Assembly (NCBI RefSeq): GCF_004402405.1
Contig: NZ_SOFE01000016.1
Span: 1-57,959, forward strand
DNA length: 57,959 nucleotides
Reading direction: 5' to 3'
Source of the DNA: Cryobacterium levicorallinum
GTDB lineage: Bacteria > Actinomycetota > Actinomycetes > Actinomycetales > Microbacteriaceae
Shown: positions 1 through 7,114 of the stretch, piece after piece
How the letters are laid out: every line of letters starts with the position of its first letter
Numbering within the stretch: position 1 is the first letter of the stretch
Notes under the pieces: model-generated
Told to the model about the DNA's origin: nothing
Database searches by the model: none
What the model saw: only the letters and a program-made list of their open reading frames with translations
Made by a program: the position numbers and the translations under genes

Positions 1-204
1 ACGCTGCAGTGGATCTTTGGCGGAGAATGGGGGATTCGGACCCTGCGAGTGGGGTTTGTGCGTCACCCAACACGCTGCAGTGGATCTTTGGCGGAGAATG
101 GGGGATTCGAACCCTGCGAGTGGGGTTTGTGCGTCACCCAACACGCTGTACTACAAGTCTGGCGGAGAATGGGGGATTCGAACCCCCGAGGGCTTTCACC
201 CAAC
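1..204. repeat. Tandem tRNA-Ser 3'-half fragments
   Basis: Two direct copies of a 71-bp unit (1-71 and 72-142) are followed by a third, shorter unit (143-204) that is itself the 3' half of the intact tRNA-Ser. Each unit holds, on the minus strand, the tRNA 3' segment from the anticodon-stem strand AGCGTGTTGGGT through the T arm GGTTCGAAT to the acceptor end ATTCTCCGCC. The 5' half is missing in the first two. The first copy differs at the T loop (ggaccc instead of gaaccc). Such partial tRNA 3' ends are typical of attachment-site scars left by tRNA-targeting integrases, which is the inference here; simple tandem duplication is the alternative. The array may continue left of the window. Confidence 0.75.
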
Positions 205-247
205 ACGCTTTCCAAGCGTGCGCCATAGGCCACTAGGCGAATTCTCC
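163..247 (-). tRNA. tRNA-Ser (anticodon GGA)
   Basis: Read on the minus strand the acceptor stem GGAGAAT (247-241) pairs with ATTCTCC (170-164), followed by discriminator G at 163. The anticodon arm reads GCTTGGAAAGC, giving anticodon GGA for UCC/UCU serine codons. A long variable arm (AGCCCTCGGGGG region) and the T loop GGTTCGAATCC are class II features expected of tRNA-Ser. CCA is not encoded. The gene sits at the 5' end of partial copies of its own 3' half, so it is the likely integration target of a past mobile element. Confidence 0.93.
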
Positions 248-430
248 TGGCCGCCGTTCAATAAAGCAACGGCACCACAGAATCTTACCTGTTTCCAGCG
301 GATGCTGCCGCCACCCTCGGTTGGTGCAGTCTCGTCGCGTGCCCTAAACTGAGGGTCGGCTCCTCGCGTGGCGCCACCCAGGCCAATTCCCCCAGGACGG
401 AAACGTAGCAAGGGTAACCGGGCTCTGGCG

Positions 431-650
431 GGTGCGCGAGGAGTCTTTTTCATACCCAACGCGCAAGGGTACCCGGGGCTGTACTCCTGTTCCGAGGTGC
501 GCGAGGAGTCTTTTTCATACCCACAGCGCAAGGGTACCCGGGGCTGTGCCCCTGTTCCGAGGTGCGCGAGGAGTCTTTTTCATACCCACAGCGCAAGGGT
601 ACCCGGGGCTGTGCCCCTGTACCGAGGTGCGCGAGGAGTCCTTTTTGGCC
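431..650. repeat. 65-bp tandem repeat, about 3.3 copies
   Basis: Units start at 431, 496, 561 and 626 with GGTGCGCGAGGAGTC; the first three are 65 bp, the fourth stops after about 25 bp. A degraded relative lies at 408-430. Each unit contains the KpnI-like palindrome GGGTACCC and a GGGGC-TGT-GCCCC hairpin (units 2 and 3). In unit 1 an ACTCC...GGAGT pair is followed by TTTTT, resembling a terminator. The unit is not a multiple of three and no ORF here shows coding character, so it is treated as non-coding. It lies in the 545-bp gap between tRNA-Ser and xfp; the rest of that gap (248-407, 651-794) shows only the xfp leader. Confidence 0.85.
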
Positions 651-794
651 CCACCAGCATCCGCTTTCGCGTAATGAGCGTGAAATCCGCGTGAACGCTC
701 GCGGGTCGGGACCTTTGGCCCTGCGCTGTGCCGCCACGGCTCAATAGGATTAAGGCAGCGCGGCTATGTCGCCGCACCACGCTGCGGAGGACCA

Positions 795-3266
795 ATGAGC
801 CACGATTCCGGCACCATGCCCTGGCCTACACGCGCGCCGAAACCGCTCAGTGCAGCGGCGTTGGATAGCATCGACGCCTGGTGGCGGGCCGCGAACTACC
901 TCGCCGTCGGCCAGATCTACCTGCTCGGCAACGCCCTGCTCACCGAGCCGCTCACCCGCGATCACGTGAAGCCGCGCCTGCTCGGCCACTGGGGCACCAC
1001 GCCCGGCCTCAACTTTCTCTACGCACACCTGAACCGCGCGATCGCCGAACGCAGCCAGAGCACCATCTACATCACCGGCCCCGGCCACGGCGGCCCCGGC
1101 ATGGTCGCCAACGCCTACCTCGACGGCACCTACACCGAGGTCTACGCCGACATTGAGCAGAACACCGCCGGCGTGCAGAAACTGTTTCGCCAGTTCTCCT
1201 TCCCCGGCGGCATCCCCAGCCACGCCTCGCCCGAGCTGCCCGGATCCATCCACGAGGGCGGCGAACTCGGCTACGCCCTGAGCCACGCCTACGGTGCCGC
1301 GTTTGACAATCCGAACCTGCTCGTGGCCGCGGTGGTCGGGGACGGCGAGGCCGAAACCGGCCCGCTCGCCACCAGCTGGCACTCCAACAAATTCATCGAC
1401 CCGCTGCAGGACGGCGTCGTGCTGCCCATTTTGCACCTCAACGGGTACAAAATCGCCAACCCCACCGTGCTCGCCCGCATCCCCGAAGACGAGCTGCAGG
1501 ACCTCATGCGCGGCTACGGTCACACTCCTTATCTGGTGAGCGGCGGCTTCGACGGCGAAGACCCGATGCTCGTGCACGCCCGCATGGCCGAGACCCTCGA
1601 CCTGGTGCTCAACCAGATCGCCGAGATCAAGGCCGCAGCCGCTCAGGCCGCCACCAACAACGAGGATTTCGCCCGCCCACGCTGGCCCATGATCATCCTC
1701 CGCACCCCCAAGGGCTGGACCTGCCCCGCCCGTATCGACGGCGTTCAGGTTGAGAACACCTGGCGCGCCCACCAAGTTCCGCTGGCAAACGCCCGCGACA
1801 CCCCGGCGCACACGGCCCTGCTCGAACAGTGGATGCTGTCCTACCGCCCCGCAGATCTGTTCGACCAAGACGGTGCTCCCGTGAAACAGATCACTGACCT
1901 CGCCCCACAAGGCGACCTGCGCATGAGCGCCAACCCGATCGCCAACGGCGGAGTGCTGCGCCGCGACCTGCACCTGCCCGACTTCCGTGATTTCGCCGTG
2001 GACGTGCCGCAGCCGGGTGCAACGCGGAATGAGGCGACGCGCGTGCTGGGCGGCTACCTGGCCGAGGTCATCCGCTTGAACCCGGATAACTTTCGCATCT
2101 TCGGACCCGACGAAACCGCCTCGAACCGGCTCGCCCCGCCGGTCTACGAGGTCACCGACAAGCAGTGGAACGCCGAGATCCGGCCCGGCGACACCAACCT
2201 CGCCCGGGCCGGCCGCGTGATGGAGATGCTGAGCGAACACCAGTGCCAGGGCTGGCTCGAGGGCTACCTGCTCACCGGGCGGCACGGGCTGTTCAACTGC
2301 TACGAGGCGTTCATTCACATTGTGGATTCGATGTTCAACCAGCACGCCAAGTGGCTCAAGGTGACGGCCGAGATCCCGTGGCGGGCGCCGATCGCGAGCC
2401 TCAACTACCTGCTCAGCTCGCACGTCTGGCGGCAGGATCACAACGGGTTCAGCCACCAGGACCCCGGTTTCATCGACCACGTCGTCAACAAGAGCGCCGA
2501 CGTGGTGCGGGTTTACCTGCCCTTCGACGCCAATACCCTGCTCAGTACCTACGACCACTGCCTGCGCAGCGTCAATTATGTGAACGTCGTCGTGGCGGGC
2601 AAGCAGCCGGCGCCGAACCTGCTCACCATGGACGAGGCCGTCGCGCACTGCACCCGCGGACTTGGCATCTTCGACTGGGCTGGCACCGAACTTGCCGGTC
2701 AGGAGCCGGATGTCGTGCTCGCCGCCGCCGGTGACGTGCCGACGCTCGAGGTGCTCGCCGCCGCCGAGATTCTGCGCGAGAACCTGCCCGAGCTCAAGGT
2801 GCGGGTCGTGAACGTCGTCGACCTCATGCGGCTGCAGTCGGCGGAGGACCACCCGCACGGCCTGAGCGACAGCGCCTTCGACGCCGTCTTCACGCCCGAC
2901 AAGCCGATCATTTTCGCCTATCACGGGTATCCGTGGCTGATCCATCGGCTCACCTACAAGCGTCACGGCCACGACAACCTGCATGCCCGCGGCTACAAAG
3001 AGATCGGCACCACGACGACCCCGTTCGACATGGTCATGCTCAACGACCTCGATCGATATCACCTCGTCATGGACGTCATCGACCGCACCCCCGGCCTCGC
3101 CGCCCGCGCCGGCCTGCTCCGGCAGCGGATGCAGGACGCCCGCCTGGCCGCGCGCCAATACACCCGAGACCACGGCGAAGACGTTCCCGCCATCACCGAC
3201 TGGTCCTGGTCTTCCCAAGCGGATGCCGCTCCCCGCGCCGCCTCGACCGGCAGCGACAATGTCTAA
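795..3266 (+). CDS. xfp: Xylulose-5-phosphate/fructose-6-phosphate phosphoketolase
   Basis: An 823-residue thiamine-diphosphate enzyme that cleaves xylulose-5-P (and often fructose-6-P) with phosphate to acetyl phosphate plus glyceraldehyde-3-P or erythrose-4-P. Length matches the family (about 790-830). Visible family blocks are the N-terminal YLAVGQIYL and [11 protein letters not shown], the substrate/phosphate region GPGHGGPG, and the ThDP-binding stretch GDGEAETGP followed by ATSWHSNKF. The ATG at 795 is preceded by GCGGAGG at 784-790, a good ribosome site. It is followed by pta and ackA on the same strand, which consume its acetyl phosphate. Substrate preference between X5P and F6P cannot be read from the sequence. 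Confidence 0.95.
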   Translation: MSHDSGTMPWPTRAPKPLSAAALDSIDAWWRAANYLAVGQIYLLGNALLTEPLTRDHVKPRLLGHWGTTPGLNFLYAHLNRAIAERSQSTIYITGPGHGGPGMVANAYLDGTYTEVYADIEQNTAGVQKLFRQFSFPGGIPSHASPELPGSIHEGGELGYALSHAYGAAFDNPNLLVAAVVGDGEAETGPLATSWHSNKFIDPLQDGVVLPILHLNGYKIANPTVLARIPEDELQDLMRGYGHTPYLVSGGFDGEDPMLVHARMAETLDLVLNQIAEIKAAAAQAATNNEDFARPRWPMIILRTPKGWTCPARIDGVQVENTWRAHQVPLANARDTPAHTALLEQWMLSYRPADLFDQDGAPVKQITDLAPQGDLRMSANPIANGGVLRRDLHLPDFRDFAVDVPQPGATRNEATRVLGGYLAEVIRLNPDNFRIFGPDETASNRLAPPVYEVTDKQWNAEIRPGDTNLARAGRVMEMLSEHQCQGWLEGYLLTGRHGLFNCYEAFIHIVDSMFNQHAKWLKVTAEIPWRAPIASLNYLLSSHVWRQDHNGFSHQDPGFIDHVVNKSADVVRVYLPFDANTLLSTYDHCLRSVNYVNVVVAGKQPAPNLLTMDEAVAHCTRGLGIFDWAGTELAGQEPDVVLAAAGDVPTLEVLAAAEILRENLPELKVRVVNVVDLMRLQSAEDHPHGLSDSAFDAVFTPDKPIIFAYHGYPWLIHRLTYKRHGHDNLHARGYKEIGTTTTPFDMVMLNDLDRYHLVMDVIDRTPGLAARAGLLRQRMQDARLAARQYTRDHGEDVPAITDWSWSSQADAAPRAASTGSDNV

Positions 3267-3310
3267 CCCAGCACTGCTCCGGCCCCCACCCGCGCGCGGG
3301 ACGCCACCTG

Positions 3311-3365
3311 TCGTTGGTCGAGCTTGACGACCGCCATCGCCCAGCGCTGGCCGTCTGCGGAACCC
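3311..3365. repeat. Dispersed TGGTCGAGC repeat, copy 1
   Basis: This copy reads CGTTGGTCGAGCTTGACGA, then CCGCCATCGCCCAGCG, then GTCTGCGGAAC. The same ordered blocks recur near 46312, 55600 and 55759 and, degraded, inside dnaX, so it is a genome-dispersed element. It occupies the xfp-pta gap (3267-3479). A -10-like TATGAT sits at 3440-3445 further downstream in the same gap. Confidence 0.7.
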
Positions 3366-3479
3366 CGCCATCCGCGCAGGCTAACTCAACCGCAATCGAC
3401 CCACCCAAACTCGGTATAGCGTGGGTCACGACTTACCTCTATGATCTCGCCGACGCACTCCCACTCCGAATAAGCTTGA

Positions 3480-5705
3480 ATGGACACCGTGGCTCGAAGC
3501 ATCTATATCACCAGCGCAGAAGGCAATACCGGCAAGTCGACGATCGCCCTCGGCGTGCTCGACACACTCACCCACCTCGTGGAGCGGGTCGGTGTGTTCC
3601 GCCCGGTCGCCCGCACTGCGACCGAGCCCGACTACGTCGTCGAGCTTCTCCTCCGGCACCTGCAGGCGAACGCCGGCCCCGGCGCTGCCGCCGGACAAAC
3701 CTACGAGCAGAGCATCGGTGTCAGTTACGACGACGTCAACACCGATCCAGACGCCGCCCTGGCCCGCATCGTTGCGCGGTACAAAGCGGTCGAGGTCAAC
3801 TGCGACACGGTCGTCGTCATCGGCAGTGATTACACCGACGTCGGCAGCCCCACTGAACTCGCCTTCAACGCGCGCATCGCGGCCAATCTCGGCGCCCCCG
3901 TGCTGCTCGTGCTCGGTGGCCGAGTCGGCCCGGGCGAGGGCGAACGCCTCGGTCAGAGCGACGCCCGCTCGTCCGTGGACATCGCCCAGCAGACCGACGT
4001 GGCGCTGGCGGAATTGCGCGACGAACACGCATCCGTTTTGGCGATCATCATCAATCGGGCCGACGAGAACGCGCTGCCGGCCATTATTGACGCGGTGCGA
4101 GTCACCACCAATGCCCAGCCGGCGCGGTCCGGCGGCGCTTTCGGCGTGCCGATCTGGGCCATTCCCGAAGACCCGTACCTCGTCGCACCGAGCATGCAGA
4201 GCATCATGGAGGCCACCGAGGGCACCCTGATCAAGGGCGACCCTGCCCTGCTGGCCCGTGAGGCGCTCGGCGTCGTCGTGGCCGCAATGTCGATGGTCAA
4301 CGTGCTGCCGCGCCTGATTCAGGGCGCCGTCGTCGTTGTGCCGGGCGACCGCGAAGACGTGCTGCTGGCCGTGCTGCTGGCCAACGCCTCCGCAACCTTC
4401 CCGTCGATCGCCGGCATCGTGCTCAATGGCGGCTTCGAGCTGCCCGAGGCGATCCAACGGTTGATGGAAGGCCTCGCCCCCTCGCTCCCGATCATCAGAA
4501 CCTCACTCGGCTCGTACGACACGACTATGCGCATAACGCGCGCCCGTGGACGCCTCGCCGCCGACTCCCAGCGCAAGCACGACACCGCGCTGGCGTTGTT
4601 CGAGACTCACGTCGATGCATCCGCTTTGCTGGACCGGCTCGATGTGAGCCGCGCGGAGGTCGTCACGCCGCTCATGTTCGAGTACGCGCTGCTCGAACGC
4701 GCGCGCCAGAACCGTCAGCACATCGTGCTGCCCGAGGGTGAGGATGACCGCGTGCTGCGCGCCGCCGCGACCCTGCTGGCCCGCGACGTGGTCGAGCTGA
4801 CCATCCTCGGTGAGGAATTCGAGGTGCGATCTCGCGCGATCGGCCTCGGCCTCGACATTTCCAAGGCCCACGTCGTCAGCCCGTACGACGATCTGCTGCG
4901 AATTAAGTTCGCCCACGAATATATGCAGTTGCGAGCACATAAGGGAATTTCGCTCGACCAGGCCAATGAAACCGTCACCGATGTGAGCTATTTCGGCACG
5001 ATGATGGTGCAGCTGGGCCTCGCCGACGGCATGGTGTCTGGCGCGACGCACACCACAGCGCACACCATTCGGCCGAGCTTCGAGATCATCAAGACCCAGG
5101 TCGGCGTCGGCGTGGTGTCGAGCGTGTTCCTCATGGCGCTCGCCGATCGCGTGCTGGTCTACGGCGACTGCGCCGTCATTCCGGTACCGACGGCCGAGCA
5201 GCTGGCCGACATCGCCATCTCTGCCGCGGCGACGGCCGTGCAGTTCGGCATCGAGCCGCGCATCGCGATGCTGTCCTACTCCACCGGAACTTCCGGCGAG
5301 GGCGCCGACGTCGAAAAGGTGCGCTCCGCGACCGCCCTCGTGCGTGAGCGCCGACCCGATCTGCTGGTCGAGGGTCCGATTCAATACGATGCAGCAGCGG
5401 ATGCCGCGGTCGCGGCCACCAAGATGCCCGGTTCCAACGTGGCTGGCCGCGCCACGGTGTTCATCTTTCCGGATCTCAACACCGGCAACAACACCTACAA
5501 GGCGGTGCAGCGCAGCGCGGGAGCCGTCGCGATCGGACCGGTGCTGCAGGGTCTGCGCAAGGCAATCAACGACCTGTCGCGCGGAGCCCTCGTGCAGGAC
5601 ATCGTCAACACCGTGGCGATCACCGCCATCCAGGCGGCCGGACTGACGGATGCCGCCGCCCTGGCGGCCGTAGTGGATGCGACGCCGGCTGGAGCCATTC
5701 GATGA
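3480..5705 (+). CDS. pta: Phosphate acetyltransferase
   Basis: A 741-residue long-form Pta that interconverts acetyl phosphate and acetyl-CoA in the cytoplasm. The N-terminal third is a BioD-like P-loop domain (YITSAEGNTGKST near residues 8-20), the middle is a DRTGG-type regulatory domain (about 210-330), and the C-terminal ~330 residues form the catalytic PTA_PTB domain beginning around IVLPEGEDDRVLRAA and including MVSGATHTTAHTIRP and FPDLNTGNN. The ATG at 3480 lacks a clear Shine-Dalgarno; a GTG at 3489 is an alternative. The stop overlaps the ackA start by four bases, so the two are translationally coupled. It links the phosphoketolase product to central metabolism. Confidence 0.94.
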   Translation: MDTVARSIYITSAEGNTGKSTIALGVLDTLTHLVERVGVFRPVARTATEPDYVVELLLRHLQANAGPGAAAGQTYEQSIGVSYDDVNTDPDAALARIVARYKAVEVNCDTVVVIGSDYTDVGSPTELAFNARIAANLGAPVLLVLGGRVGPGEGERLGQSDARSSVDIAQQTDVALAELRDEHASVLAIIINRADENALPAIIDAVRVTTNAQPARSGGAFGVPIWAIPEDPYLVAPSMQSIMEATEGTLIKGDPALLAREALGVVVAAMSMVNVLPRLIQGAVVVVPGDREDVLLAVLLANASATFPSIAGIVLNGGFELPEAIQRLMEGLAPSLPIIRTSLGSYDTTMRITRARGRLAADSQRKHDTALALFETHVDASALLDRLDVSRAEVVTPLMFEYALLERARQNRQHIVLPEGEDDRVLRAAATLLARDVVELTILGEEFEVRSRAIGLGLDISKAHVVSPYDDLLRIKFAHEYMQLRAHKGISLDQANETVTDVSYFGTMMVQLGLADGMVSGATHTTAHTIRPSFEIIKTQVGVGVVSSVFLMALADRVLVYGDCAVIPVPTAEQLADIAISAAATAVQFGIEPRIAMLSYSTGTSGEGADVEKVRSATALVRERRPDLLVEGPIQYDAAADAAVAATKMPGSNVAGRATVFIFPDLNTGNNTYKAVQRSAGAVAIGPVLQGLRKAINDLSRGALVQDIVNTVAITAIQAAGLTDAAALAAVVDATPAGAIR

Positions 5706-6907
5706 CCGCTGTTTTGGTCGTTAACTCGGGGTCGAGCTCCTTCAAATATCAGCTGATCGAGATGGACACCGAGACCACCCTCGCGAGCGGTTTGGTCGAA
5801 CGTATCGGCGAGCTCATGGGGCACTCGTCCCATACGGTAACCGGCATAGACGACGCCGACGGCGCCAAGACCTGGCGTGAACTGCCCATTCCCGACCACA
5901 CGGCGGGCTTCGCTGTCATGCTCGAGGCCTTTCACTCGCACGGCCCCTCGCTCGCCACCCATGCGCCGGTCGCGGTCGGCCACCGGGTCGTGCACGGAGG
6001 GGCTCGTTTTCACGAGCCGACCCTCGTCACACCGCAGGTGGAACGCGACATCGACGAGCTCTCCGGGCTCGCGCCGCTGCACAACCCGGGCGCGCTGCAG
6101 GGCATCGTGGCCGCTGAGATCGCTTTTCCCTCGGTGTCGCACGTGGCCATCTTTGACACGGCCTTTCACCAGACCCTCCCGCCCGAGGCGTTCACCTACG
6201 CGATCAACGTGGACCTGGCCGAGCGGTTCCGTATTCGTCGCTACGGGTTTCACGGTACGAGCCACAGCTTCGTCTCACGTGCCGCCGCGGAATTCGTCGA
6301 GCGTCCGCTGGCTGACCTGAACCAGATTGTGCTGCACCTCGGCAACGGCGCATCGGTGTGTGCGGTGCGCGGCGGCCGATCGGTGGAGACGAGCATGGGC
6401 ATGACCCCGCTCGAGGGTCTCGTCATGGGCACCCGTTCGGGCGACATCGACCCGGGCGTGCTGTTTCACCTGCACCGTCGAGCCGGTCTCGACATGGACG
6501 AGCTCGACACCCTGCTGAACCGCGGAAGCGGGCTGATCGGCCTCACCGGTCGCGGCGACATGCGCGACGTGATCGTGGCGGCGGAGTCCGGTGATGGTCC
6601 GTCCCAGCTCGCCATCGACGTCTACGTGCACCGGCTCAAGCACTACGTGGGTGCCTACTTCGCCCAGCTGGGTCGGGTCGACGTGATCACGTTCACGGCG
6701 GGAGTCGGCGAGAACGACCCGATGCTGCGAGCGCGCGCGGTCGGTGAACTCGAGGCGTTTGGAATCCGGATCGACCCGGAGCGCAATGCCGCTGCGAATC
6801 GAGGTGCGCGGCGCATCTCGGCCGACGACTCTGCGGTCACCGTGCTCGTCATCCCCACCAACGAGGAGCTGGAGATAGCCCGCCAGACCCTCACCACGGT
6901 GCGCTAG
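5702..6907 (+). CDS. ackA: Acetate kinase
   Basis: A 401-residue acetokinase that converts acetyl phosphate and ADP to acetate and ATP. Family signatures are visible: N-terminal VLVVNSGSSSFKYQL, GHRVVHGG around the substrate arginine, FDTAFHQTLP, YGFHGTSH, HLGNGASVCAV, MGMTPLEGLVMGTRSGDIDPG and the C-terminal FTAGVGEND. Length is normal. It starts inside the pta stop (ATGA overlap) and closes the xfp-pta-ackA set, so carbon passing through the phosphoketolase can leave as acetate with ATP gain or enter as acetyl-CoA. Confidence 0.96.
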   Translation: MTAVLVVNSGSSSFKYQLIEMDTETTLASGLVERIGELMGHSSHTVTGIDDADGAKTWRELPIPDHTAGFAVMLEAFHSHGPSLATHAPVAVGHRVVHGGARFHEPTLVTPQVERDIDELSGLAPLHNPGALQGIVAAEIAFPSVSHVAIFDTAFHQTLPPEAFTYAINVDLAERFRIRRYGFHGTSHSFVSRAAAEFVERPLADLNQIVLHLGNGASVCAVRGGRSVETSMGMTPLEGLVMGTRSGDIDPGVLFHLHRRAGLDMDELDTLLNRGSGLIGLTGRGDMRDVIVAAESGDGPSQLAIDVYVHRLKHYVGAYFAQLGRVDVITFTAGVGENDPMLRARAVGELEAFGIRIDPERNAAANRGARRISADDSAVTVLVIPTNEELEIARQTLTTVR

Positions 6908-7102
6908 CTGTACTGAGTCGGGTCACGATCAGCAGAAAGCAGAGAAATGTCACTGCGCTCAGGCCGATTTGACGCTGAACTGAACCTTAGCGCGCGCGAT
7001 CTTCGCACTTAAGCACGCCCGGTCGCGCACGTCATCCGTGGGTGCGGGGGTCTTGACCTTCAGGCGGACGCCTGCGCGCGGCCGAGTGTCGGTTGCGGCA
7101 AG

Positions 7103-7108
7103 TACCAT
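7103..7108 (+). promoter_or_regulatory. -10 element for a leaderless dnaX transcript
   Basis: TACCAT ends six bases before the GTG start of dnaX at 7115. A -10 hexamer of the TANNNT form at this spacing places transcription start at the start codon. No ribosome-binding site is present. The call rests on spacing and motif only. Confidence 0.45.
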
Positions 7109-7114
7109 TAGAGC

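Noticed and set aside
1..142. Additional tRNA-Ser genes
   Set aside because: The first two units lack the 5' half and cannot fold into a tRNA.
431..650. CRISPR-like array
   Set aside because: The 65-bp units are directly contiguous with no unique spacers.
750..3371. Long minus-strand open frame (873 codons) antisense to xfp
   Set aside because: It exists only because of GC-rich codon structure; composition is Gly/Val/Arg-rich with no motifs, and the plus strand is a clear enzyme.
6959..7108. Minus-strand 49-codon ORF divergent from dnaX
   Set aside because: No ribosome site, no recognised similarity, and it overlaps the probable dnaX promoter.
6908..7114. SRP (4.5S) RNA gene upstream of dnaX
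   Set aside because: The conserved GGAAGCAGC-type apical sequence expected of the RNA is not present.
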